Assembly: GCA_027020325.1 (NCBI GenBank)
Contig: JALUVT010000143.1
Location: 1 to 5,634, forward strand
Direction of reading: 5' to 3'
DNA: 5,634 nucleotides
Source of the DNA: a bacterium
Lineage (GTDB): Bacteria; Patescibacteriota; 4484-211
The notes beneath the pieces are model-generated. The model worked only from the letters and a program-made list of their open reading frames with translations, had not been told where the DNA came from and did not search any database. The position numbers and the translations under genes were made by a program. The stretch's first letter is position 1. Every line of letters starts with the position of its first letter. Shown in pieces: positions 1 through 5,634 of this stretch.

Positions 1-533
1 CTCTCCCTACCAAGGAAACAATAGGCCCGGTAGGAAAATGGTCCCACAGCTGGCTCACTCCTAATTTAACCAATCCCCGTCAACTTTTTCTAAAAGCTAC
101 TTTTCGTCTAATAAAACGACTATTAATAAAAGAAAAAAACGCAATTAAAGAACTCTTTGATCTCCTTTACCGTTTATCTTTATTACCCGACTACCTTTTT
201 CCTCGGGGACCATTCAGACTTTGCCATGGAGATTTAACCTTAAGAAATATTATTCAAAATAAAGATAAGTATTATCTAGTTGACTGGGAGTATAGTTTTA
301 TCGGACCCGCAGAAAAAGATTTGGCTGATTTTTTAGCTGATTACTTATTATTAAGCGGACAAAAAATTAGCCTAATCAAGAAATTAAATTTGGAAGGTTT
401 TTCCTTTAAATCTATCCTCGTTTTTATGATCCCCCAAATTTTAACCCAAGCTTGGATCGCTTCTTGGTCTAATAAAAAATTAGACTATTTTTTTAAGTTA
501 GTTGAAAAAATTTTACGAGAATTAGGCTTTTAA
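1..533 (+). CDS. APH/choline-kinase-like phosphotransferase, 3' end only
   Basis: This is the last 176 codons of a gene that begins before the window; the first whole codon is at 3 and the stop is TAA at 531-533. The reading frame stays open through the left edge, so an internal ATG at 321 is not the true start. The fragment contains the motif HGDLTLRN (225-248), which matches the HxDxxxxN catalytic loop of the aminoglycoside phosphotransferase/choline kinase fold. Twelve residues further on comes DWE (282-290), the counterpart of the metal-binding DFG of protein kinases, followed by GPAEKDLADFL, a typical continuation. By family knowledge the Asp of HGD is the catalytic base, and the Asn and the Asp of DWE bind Mg-ATP. 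The protein should be a cytosolic ATP-dependent kinase of a small-molecule hydroxyl. The substrate (sugar, choline, aminoglycoside or other) cannot be read from this fragment. The ATP-binding N-lobe lies outside the window. Confidence 0.85.
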   Translation, partial: LPTKETIGPVGKWSHSWLTPNLTNPRQLFLKATFRLIKRLLIKEKNAIKELFDLLYRLSLLPDYLFPRGPFRLCHGDLTLRNIIQNKDKYYLVDWEYSFIGPAEKDLADFLADYLLLSGQKISLIKKLNLEGFSFKSILVFMIPQILTQAWIASWSNKKLDYFFKLVEKILRELGF

Positions 534-1741
534 TCTTTAAACCCTTTTTCGTAACGCTGTAAATAGGATTGGTAAGTGTAGCGTTTTACTGTCGATAAAG
601 CGGCTTTTCTGATCTCTTGAAGTTTCCCCCCTTCCAATTGATGAGCTAAAATTATCTTTTCCGCTAAATCATCAGCATCTCCGGGACGAAAACGAATTCC
701 ATTTTCTAAATGTTTAATTACTTCTTTCGGTCCTCCATAAAAAGGGCCAACAATAACTATCGCGCCCATTGATAAGCATTCCAGCATTGTAAAAGAAAAA
801 CCTTCGCCTAAAGAGGGGATAAGAACAGCGGTAACCTGTGCACTTTTTACTAAAAAATCTTCAGTTTTGGCCTCGCTCTTAGTAATTAACTGATCTAAAG
901 GCAGTTTATAAACACGAAAAAGTTCACGGGCTATTTGGACTTCATTTTTATCCCAAGTATATAAATACAACTTAAAATCTTTAATTTTCTGTAAGGCTTT
1001 TAAAACTAAACCAAAACCCTTCCATGAAGAAGTAACCCGGCCCGTGAAAATTAATTCAATTGTTGATGGTTTTTCCCAATAATAATCAGGATTTTTAACC
1101 TGTGGTTCATAATAAAGGGGGTTAACAACTATTTTGGTTCTGGAAGAAGTGATTTGGCGGAATAATTGACCAACATCTTTAGTACAAACCATAATCCCCT
1201 TAAAAGCACGGAACCATTCTTTTTCGTAAATTTCAACGGCGGTAATCTTGTCTAAAGGTTGAGTAAGTTGAAAAATTTTACTGACATGCGAACGATTATC
1301 AAAAAGACGGCCTAAAATTTTATTCCTTTTTTCAATAAAATCTGCTACTGGAGCTCTTAATTCATCCTTAAGTTTTCCTAAAGTAAACCAGGGATCTAAA
1401 AAATAGAGAATTGTTTTTTTACGTATCGATAAAGGAAGGATAGAGGCGAGGTGCGCGCAAAAAGGGTGTCCTAGGACTACAATAACTCGGTCTGGTTGTT
1501 CTTGATCAATAATTTTTTGCCAACGAAAATAAGTTTGGTAGAGAGCAAAATCTTTTTCGGTATTAAGGTAGCAAATTTTATTTAAAGGTGAAAAAGGATA
1601 ATCTCGAAAAGTAGGCGAGACCACAACAACTATTTTTACTTTTTCTCCTTTTTGGGTGTGATATTTTGCTAACCCCTCAATTACCGTTCTCGTTCCCCCT
1701 GACTGTTCATAAACAAAAGTTAGAATAACAACCTTTTTCAT
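530..1741 (-). CDS. GT4-type family glycosyltransferase (GT-B fold)
   Basis: This is a complete 403-residue protein, the usual length for a retaining GT4 glycosyltransferase, which moves a sugar from an NDP-sugar to a glycan or lipid acceptor on the cytosolic side of the membrane. The N-terminal Rossmann domain opens with a beta strand and a glycine loop (MKKVVILTFVYEQSGGTRT, residues 1-19). The C-terminal domain starts near 228 with IFTGRVTSSWKG, where R235 and K241 sit where family members contact the nucleotide phosphates. The EX7E signature is intact at E313 and E321 (GEGFSFTMLE) and is followed by GGPKEV and a PGDADDLAEKI segment typical of the family end. No signal peptide or membrane helix is visible. 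The ATG at 1739-1741 gives a textbook GT4 N-terminus, although only AAAGA, not a real Shine-Dalgarno, lies before it. The stop overlaps the converging kinase gene by 4 bases. Donor and acceptor are unknown; surface polysaccharide or glycolipid synthesis is an inference. Confidence 0.93.
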   Translation of the reverse strand: MKKVVILTFVYEQSGGTRTVIEGLAKYHTQKGEKVKIVVVVSPTFRDYPFSPLNKICYLNTEKDFALYQTYFRWQKIIDQEQPDRVIVVLGHPFCAHLASILPLSIRKKTILYFLDPWFTLGKLKDELRAPVADFIEKRNKILGRLFDNRSHVSKIFQLTQPLDKITAVEIYEKEWFRAFKGIMVCTKDVGQLFRQITSSRTKIVVNPLYYEPQVKNPDYYWEKPSTIELIFTGRVTSSWKGFGLVLKALQKIKDFKLYLYTWDKNEVQIARELFRVYKLPLDQLITKSEAKTEDFLVKSAQVTAVLIPSLGEGFSFTMLECLSMGAIVIVGPFYGGPKEVIKHLENGIRFRPGDADDLAEKIILAHQLEGGKLQEIRKAALSTVKRYTYQSYLQRYEKGFKD

Positions 1742-2085
1742 CTTTAAATCAATATCGGGTCAAATAAAAAAAGCAAACTTAATAATCATTTAAAATAATT
1801 TTATACCTTCACTAGCGATCAAAATATTTTAAATTTGCCTATTTAGCCGCAAGGATACCAAAACTATATTTAATAGTCAAGAAAAAAATACCCTAAAAAA
1901 TGAAAATAAATATTTTAGCTTTTTTTCTCTCTACCCAAAATCAAAATAACGAAAAGGAAACTTGTTGCTTTTTAATATTTTTCTCCGTAATTGCTCAAAA
2001 TTTTCTAAAATAGTCCCCTTTACTGTCGTGTTACGCTAAGAGCGAAAAAGATAATATAATATGGAATTAAGAATAAAAGAAATAA
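1742..2085. other. AT-rich divergent intergenic region
   Basis: This 344-base spacer separates the divergent starts of the glycosyltransferase (minus) and the helicase (plus). It must carry both promoters and is very AT-rich, with many A and T runs. On the plus strand a perfect TATAAT lies at 2055-2060. On the minus strand a TATAAA (1800-1805 in plus coordinates) lies about 58 bases before the glycosyltransferase start, but no convincing -35 box accompanies it. CTAAAA (1892-1897) can pair with TTTTAG (1913-1918) ahead of a T run, but the stem is weak and no plus-strand gene ends nearby. I see no tRNA, riboswitch, clear operator palindrome or credible small gene. Confidence 0.6.
2055..2060 (+). 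promoter_or_regulatory. Candidate -10 box (TATAAT) for the helicase gene
   Basis: A perfect TATAAT ends 25 bases before the helicase ATG, so transcription would start near 2067 and leave a leader of only about 20 bases. The best -35 at an 18-base spacing is TTACGC (2031-2036), a poor match to TTGACA, and there is no TGn extension. TATAAT is easy to find by chance in such AT-rich DNA, so the position near the start is the main support. Confidence 0.35.
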
Positions 2086-5055
2086 ATGGCGCTTAATTCA
2101 TTATTAACAGAATTAAAATTTCAATATCCCTTCCGCAAATACCAGCAAATGATCCTGCGCCAGATTGCCGCCGCTCCACCAGAGGAAAGGAAATTTCATC
2201 TCGTTGCTCCGCCGGGCTCGGGAAAAACAATTATTGGGCTGGAATTAATCCGTCGTTTTGCGCAACCGGCGGTTGTTTTTGCTCCTACTTCAACAATTCA
2301 ATTGCAGTGGCGGGAACGGGTCAAGATGTTTCTCCCCCCGGAAAAAAATCTCAAATTGGAGGAAATTGTTTCATTAAATCCGCGAAAACTGGCCGCAATT
2401 AATGTTTTTACTTACCAGCTTATTTCTGTTCCCGGGAAAAATCTCCCTTTTTTGCAGGAAGCAGCAGAAAAAAAATGGATCCAGCTCTTACAGGATCAGG
2501 GGATAGCGGGAAGCAAAGAAGAAGCAGAAGAACGAATCCGGCTTTTACGACAAAACAATCCCCGTGCTTATCAACGCGAATTACGCCGTTATTACAAAAA
2601 ACTAAAAAACGAACTTTGGCGCAATCCCGATTTTGAAGCACGGCAATTTCTCCACCCCAATGCGCAAAAACTAATTGACTATTTAGTAAAGGCGGGGATT
2701 AGGATTATTGTTCTCGATGAAGTTCACCATTTACTCGACTATTGGGCCTTGGTGATCAAAGAATTGGCCCGCGAGATTGGCGACCCAATTTTAATTGGCT
2801 TAACTGCGACCCCGCCTCTCTCCGCCGCCCGCCGCGAATTGCAAACTTATCTCTCTTTAATTGGCAGTATTGATTTTGAAATTCCAACCCCGGCGGTGGT
2901 TAAAGAAGGCAACCTTGCTCCTTATCAGGATCTAGTTTTCTTTTGTCGTCCTACTGCACGCGAAAGAGAATTTTTACGCAATTATCAAAAGCAATTTCAA
3001 CAACTTATCAAGCAGTTAGGGGAAAAACCTTCTTTTCAAGAATGGGTCCAAAAACGAATCTTAATCCGCGAAGAAAAAGAAAAAGGGCGGCAAGAATGGA
3101 CGCGTTTTTTTAACCAGCATCCTTTTTTAGCAGTCGCGGGAATGAAATATATCAAACAAATCCTAAAAAAAGAGTTGCCGGGAGATATTATTGACCTCGA
3201 GGAAACTGACGAAGACTTAACTCTCCGCGATTGGGTCTATTTGCTCACTGATTACAGCCTCAATTACCTCAAATTAAGTCCCCGGTCTGAGGATCATCGT
3301 GAATTAAAGGAAATTAAAGCTGTCTTGCGGGCTTTTGGTTTTTTGTTAACCGAACGAGGATTGCGACAATATCGTTCCCCAACAGATTTAGTGCTCCATC
3401 TTTCTGAAGCCAAAGACCGCGCCCTGGTCAAAATTTTACGAACCGAGATGGATTCTTTGGGCCCCCGCCTCCGCGCAGTGGTAATTACTGATTTTGAAAA
3501 AGAAACCGCAGCAGTAGCCCGACATCTGCAGGGAGTTCTTGATCGTGAGGCTGGAAGTGCAATTCGCGCTTTTCGCTATCTTGTTGAAGATGAAAAGACA
3601 ACCCGTCTTGAAGCAGCTTTAGTAACCGGATCAACACTGCTGGTTGATCGCGATCAACTACCGGCAATTATTAGGGCAATGAAGGAATGGCAACAAAAAA
3701 GCGGCCTCAAATTCAATGTTATGACGCGTAAAGTTGAAGGGGAACGCTTTGTGCAAATTTTGGGCCGCGGTCCTGACTGGGGTTCCAATACTTATGTCCG
3801 GATGATGACGGCTCTTTTTGAAAAAGGAATTATTAAATGTCTTGTCGGCACGCGGGGTATTCTGGGGGAGGGCTGGGATAGTTTGCGCCTCAATACATTA
3901 ATTGATCTTACCGCAGCGACAACAAGCCAAACGGTCAATCAGATTCGCGGGCGATCCCTGCGTCTTGATCCCCAATGGCCGCAAAAAATTTCCAATAACT
4001 GGGATATTGTTTGCATTGCCCCGGATTTCGCGCGCGGCGATCAAGATTTTCTCCGTTTTCAACGCAAACAAAGCCGTTTTTACGGATTGGGGGCCAAAGG
4101 AAAAATTGTCAAAGGACTTTTTCATATCGATGAATCACTGGCTTTTGAATATCAGACAATTGGTTTCAAGCGGATTGGCTTTCATTTGGTAAACCTGCGG
4201 ATGCTGCAAAAGGCCCGCCAGCGGGAGCAAGCCTACCGTGCTTGGAAAATAGGGTCTGATTATTCTAATTTTGAATATACGATTACCAAAATTGACGCCG
4301 CTGATATTAAATTCCGTACTGTCTATACTTTACGCGACAGCTTAAAAGCCTTGGGTAATCAAATTCTCTTGGCGCTGGCTTCCCTTGCTTCCTGGTACTT
4401 TTTTTTCGGCAGTAATTTAATTACTCCGGGAGCTACTCCGTCCTGGTTTTTGCTTCTCTTTAGTTTGCTTTTTTTCATTATTCTGATCGCAAAAATTGGT
4501 CCAAAGATTAAACAATATATTCACCAAGCATTTGTTGAAGTCCCGGTGGATTCTTTTCTTCTTGACATCGGCAAGGCCTTGTTGAAAACCCTGCGTGAAA
4601 CCGAACTGGTTAGTTCGAGCCTTTCGGTTGATAATGTTCGGGTTGTTGCCAATAGCAGTGGTTATTATGATCTCTATCTTGACTACGGCACCGAAGAAGA
4701 TGCCCGCACTTTTAGCCGTTGTTTGCGGCAATTACTGTCTCCAGTCACCAATCAACGCTATCTTATTTCCCGTTCCATTGATAATATTAAAATTGGCTTC
4801 TATTCTCCCTTTTGGTGGCTGGGGCGGAAAATTTTTCGCATTCTGCGGCAGGAAAAAGTAGCCTACCACCCTCTTCCCGATCTATTAGCGGTCAACCGCA
4901 AACGGGCGCGTAAATTTGCCCGCAATTGGCGCGAATATGTTGGCGGAGGAAGGCTCATTTACACTCGTTCCACTTCTGGACGCAGACTTTTATTGCAACT
5001 GCGGCGCTACAACCGCCACAAAATTAAACGCCTCAATTATGAAATCTGGCGCTAA
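2086..5055 (+). CDS. Membrane-anchored superfamily 2 DEAD/DEAH-type helicase
   Basis: This 989-residue protein is predicted to be an ATP-driven nucleic-acid helicase or translocase of the COG1061-like SF2 group. RecA domain 1 (about 12-270) has a Q-like FRKYQQ (16-21), Walker A APPGSGKT (41-48), motif Ia FAPTSTIQLQW (65-75), TYQLIS (109-114), the Walker B box DEVH (211-214) and motif III LTATPP (239-244). A charged helical insertion fills about 120-200. A mostly helical linker (about 285-455) leads to RecA domain 2 (about 460-650), with motif V VGTRGILGEGWD (587-598) and motif VI QIRGRSLRLDP (619-629). All catalytic motifs look intact. Two hydrophobic stretches (about 758-776 and 784-803) form a likely membrane hairpin, leaving both ends in the cytosol. 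The tail is rich in Arg/Lys and includes GGGRLIYTRSTSGRRLLL (953-970). The ATG at 2086 places the first helicase motif at a normal distance; the leader AAAAGAAATAA lacks a Shine-Dalgarno. From memory, actinobacterial helicases share the core and tail pattern. Substrate and role are unknown, with DNA repair, uptake or defence all possible. Confidence 0.9.
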   Translation: MALNSLLTELKFQYPFRKYQQMILRQIAAAPPEERKFHLVAPPGSGKTIIGLELIRRFAQPAVVFAPTSTIQLQWRERVKMFLPPEKNLKLEEIVSLNPRKLAAINVFTYQLISVPGKNLPFLQEAAEKKWIQLLQDQGIAGSKEEAEERIRLLRQNNPRAYQRELRRYYKKLKNELWRNPDFEARQFLHPNAQKLIDYLVKAGIRIIVLDEVHHLLDYWALVIKELAREIGDPILIGLTATPPLSAARRELQTYLSLIGSIDFEIPTPAVVKEGNLAPYQDLVFFCRPTAREREFLRNYQKQFQQLIKQLGEKPSFQEWVQKRILIREEKEKGRQEWTRFFNQHPFLAVAGMKYIKQILKKELPGDIIDLEETDEDLTLRDWVYLLTDYSLNYLKLSPRSEDHRELKEIKAVLRAFGFLLTERGLRQYRSPTDLVLHLSEAKDRALVKILRTEMDSLGPRLRAVVITDFEKETAAVARHLQGVLDREAGSAIRAFRYLVEDEKTTRLEAALVTGSTLLVDRDQLPAIIRAMKEWQQKSGLKFNVMTRKVEGERFVQILGRGPDWGSNTYVRMMTALFEKGIIKCLVGTRGILGEGWDSLRLNTLIDLTAATTSQTVNQIRGRSLRLDPQWPQKISNNWDIVCIAPDFARGDQDFLRFQRKQSRFYGLGAKGKIVKGLFHIDESLAFEYQTIGFKRIGFHLVNLRMLQKARQREQAYRAWKIGSDYSNFEYTITKIDAADIKFRTVYTLRDSLKALGNQILLALASLASWYFFFGSNLITPGATPSWFLLLFSLLFFIILIAKIGPKIKQYIHQAFVEVPVDSFLLDIGKALLKTLRETELVSSSLSVDNVRVVANSSGYYDLYLDYGTEEDARTFSRCLRQLLSPVTNQRYLISRSIDNIKIGFYSPFWWLGRKIFRILRQEKVAYHPLPDLLAVNRKRARKFARNWREYVGGGRLIYTRSTSGRRLLLQLRRYNRHKIKRLNYEIWR

Positions 5056-5065
5056 ATTTTGCTTG
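5054..5065. repeat. 12-base direct repeat, left copy
   Basis: AAATTTTGCTTG begins in the stop codon of the helicase gene and recurs identically at 5234-5245, exactly 180 bases downstream. The copies enclose 168 bases. I find no terminal inverted repeats just inside them and no transposase, so an element with target duplication is not supported. A chance match or a remnant of a short duplication is equally possible. Confidence 0.35.
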
Positions 5066-5194
5066 AGAGTGAACAAGTATCAGCAATTAATTTAACAATG
5101 GACCTTCCACCGCGCTTCCCCCAAAAGTTAAGAATTGGATGGTTAAGCTCTTTTCGGAAAGATGAAATACACTTCAATAATAGTCAATTCTAGC

Positions 5195-5200
5195 AGGAGG
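5195..5200 (+). promoter_or_regulatory. Perfect Shine-Dalgarno AGGAGG before a mini-ORF
   Basis: AGGAGG lies six bases before an ATG at 5207, an ideal spacing for ribosome binding. It stands out because none of the three gene starts in the window has a comparable site. It could drive a short leader peptide or be a chance match. Confidence 0.35.
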
Positions 5201-5206
5201 GACTGA

Positions 5207-5224
5207 ATGTTAACGAAACTATAA
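5207..5224 (+). CDS. Five-codon ORF (MLTKL), possible leader peptide
   Basis: ATG TTA ACG AAA CTA TAA encodes MLTKL directly after an ideal AGGAGG. It ends 63 bases before the start of the next gene. Its TAA stop lies inside a TATAAT (5220-5225). If real, it would be a translated leader, but there are no repeated rare codons, no drug-stalling motif and no obvious attenuator hairpin to explain regulation. The better promoter for the downstream gene lies after it, which argues against a leader role from that promoter. It may equally be chance or the remains of a degraded gene. Confidence 0.15.
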   Translation: MLTKL

Positions 5225-5233
5225 TACTGCAGA

Positions 5234-5245
5234 AAATTTTGCTTG
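5234..5245. repeat. 12-base direct repeat, right copy
   Basis: This is the second identical copy of AAATTTTGCTTG (first at 5054-5065). Its end overlaps the TTGCTT that serves as the candidate -35 of the following gene, so the left copy also carries a -35-like TTGCTT just after the helicase stop. Confidence 0.35.
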
Positions 5246-5267
5246 GTAAGAATAAAAAGGTTAAAAT
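5239..5267 (+). promoter_or_regulatory. Candidate sigma-70-type promoter for the last gene
   Basis: TTGCTT (5239-5244) matches three of six positions of the -35 consensus, including the key TTG. It is separated by 17 bases from TAAAAT (5262-5267), which matches five of six -10 positions. Transcription would start near 5274, giving a leader of only about 14 bases before the ATG at 5288. The ideal spacing supports it, while the AT-rich background weakens it. Confidence 0.4.
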
Positions 5268-5287
5268 ACTTAAAATAATACTCTCTT

Positions 5288-5634
5288 ATGCCCTTGACGC
5301 CGAGTAATGAACAAACAGAACCTCTAACTGAAAGCCAAATTCTCTCTCTTCGTCTGCGCGAAGTGGCAAATTTGGTAGAAGAAAGAAATTATTACCAAGC
5401 CCTGCGGCGACTGCAACAAATTCAGGTTCGTTTTCATCTTTCCTCGAATAAAGAATTGGGAAATTTAGCGCAAGAAAAGAAAGAAAAAAAATTAACCCAA
5501 AGTGTTGCCGCAGCAGCGGACAACACGGTGATCGGGACCGGTTATAGCGAAGCTAATTTGAAACAATGGGTCGAGGAACAACTAAAAGAAGAAGCTAATT
5601 TCTCTAATTCCTGGCCGCCGCGTGTGGTCTCATT
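5288..5634 (+). CDS. Unrecognised protein, N-terminal 115 residues, runs off the edge
   Basis: The frame opens at ATG 5288, the first start after an in-frame TAA at 5276-5278, and stays open to the right edge. I do not recognise the family. After a polar start (MPLTPSNEQTEPLTESQ), residues 18-70 look alpha-helical and charged; the stretch LREVANLVEERNYYQALRRL (22-41) has the spacing of a TPR-like helix pair, but one repeat is not enough to call a TPR protein. A small-residue linker (AAAAD, 74-78) and VIGTGYSEANL lead to a second charged helix (about 89-103). There is no signal peptide or membrane segment in the visible part, so it is probably cytosolic. Codon use resembles the helicase gene more than the left-hand genes, which supports it being real coding sequence. 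The upstream leader ACTCTCTT has no Shine-Dalgarno. Its separate promoter candidate makes co-transcription with the helicase uncertain. Confidence 0.75.
   Translation, partial: MPLTPSNEQTEPLTESQILSLRLREVANLVEERNYYQALRRLQQIQVRFHLSSNKELGNLAQEKKEKKLTQSVAAAADNTVIGTGYSEANLKQWVEEQLKEEANFSNSWPPRVVS

Larger units (their letters stand above)
5056..5287. other. Intergenic region after the helicase gene
   Basis: This 232-base spacer separates the helicase stop from the next plus-strand gene. It contains the two copies of a 12-base repeat near its ends, a perfect AGGAGG followed by a five-codon ORF, an isolated TATAAT (5220-5225) without a fitting -35, and a better promoter candidate at 5239-5267. No strong terminator is visible: TTGC (5059-5062) and GCAA (5083-5086) can pair around a small CTTG/CAAG stem, but no U run follows. 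A short TCTTT-TCGG-AAAGA hairpin near 5149-5162 is too weak to call a terminator. Confidence 0.6.

Noticed and set aside
321..533. A separate 70-residue gene starting at ATG 321
   Set aside because: The same frame is open to the left edge and carries the HGD and DWE motifs of the kinase, so this ATG is internal.
1892..1926. CTAAAA/TTTTAG stem followed by a T run as a terminator
   Set aside because: The stem is only six mostly A-T pairs with a large loop, and no plus-strand gene ends nearby.
3898..4192. Open frames on both strands inside the helicase gene around motif VI
   Set aside because: They lie within a region encoding conserved helicase motifs, have no recognisable domains and are shadows of that gene.
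4417..4861. Open frames overlapping the membrane and C-terminal part of the helicase
   Set aside because: Their Lys/Ile-rich or hydrophobic content is an out-of-frame reading of the helicase. No start signal or family supports them.
2086..5055. Assignment of the helicase to a named defence system or restriction enzyme
   Set aside because: No nuclease motif, methylase or known defence partner is visible in the protein or next to it, so naming a system would be a guess.
5059..5086. TTGCTTG...CAAG...GCAA structure as the helicase terminator
   Set aside because: Two short stems with an asymmetric bulge and no following U run; too weak to annotate.
5149..5162. TCTTT-TCGG-AAAGA hairpin as a regulatory element
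   Set aside because: A five-pair AT-rich stem of this kind is common by chance and has no U run or conserved context.
5220..5225. TATAAT as the promoter of the last gene
   Set aside because: No -35-like sequence lies 16-18 bases upstream and no TGn extension is present. The pair at 5239-5267 has better spacing.

Overview
The window looks bacterial. It has dense intronless genes, TAA stops and no in-frame TGA use that would suggest a recoded genome. The left part and the spacers are AT-rich; the right-hand genes are visibly richer in G+C. Neither complete gene has a clear Shine-Dalgarno sequence. An uncultured, Patescibacteria/CPR-like or other low-GC lineage is plausible, but there is no rRNA, tRNA or ribosomal protein here to settle the taxonomy.

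Layout. Positions 1-533 (+) hold the 3' end of an aminoglycoside/choline-kinase-like (APH family) phosphotransferase. It meets, tail to tail with a 4-base overlap, a complete GT4-type glycosyltransferase on the minus strand (530-1741). A 344-base AT-rich spacer (1742-2085) lies between the divergent starts of the glycosyltransferase and the largest gene, a 989-residue superfamily 2 DEAD/DEAH-type helicase (2086-5055, +). That protein has a complete helicase core, long helical insertions, a predicted two-helix membrane hairpin and a basic C-terminal domain. A 232-base spacer (5056-5287) follows, with a promoter-like sequence, a perfect AGGAGG before a five-codon ORF, and a 12-base direct repeat. 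The window ends inside an unrecognised gene (5288 to the edge, +) with a predicted helical N-terminus.

How the genes fit together. The two left genes are both of types common in cell-surface glycan loci, but they face each other and cannot form one operon. The helicase appears to be transcribed separately from them. The last gene is on the same strand as the helicase but has its own candidate promoter, so a shared pathway is unproven. The most interesting object is the helicase: a nucleic-acid motor apparently fixed in the membrane. I recall similar proteins annotated only as DEAD/DEAH box helicases in Actinobacteria, so the family is probably conserved but functionally uncharacterised. I see no CRISPR array, insertion sequence, tRNA, rRNA or recognisable complete defence system.
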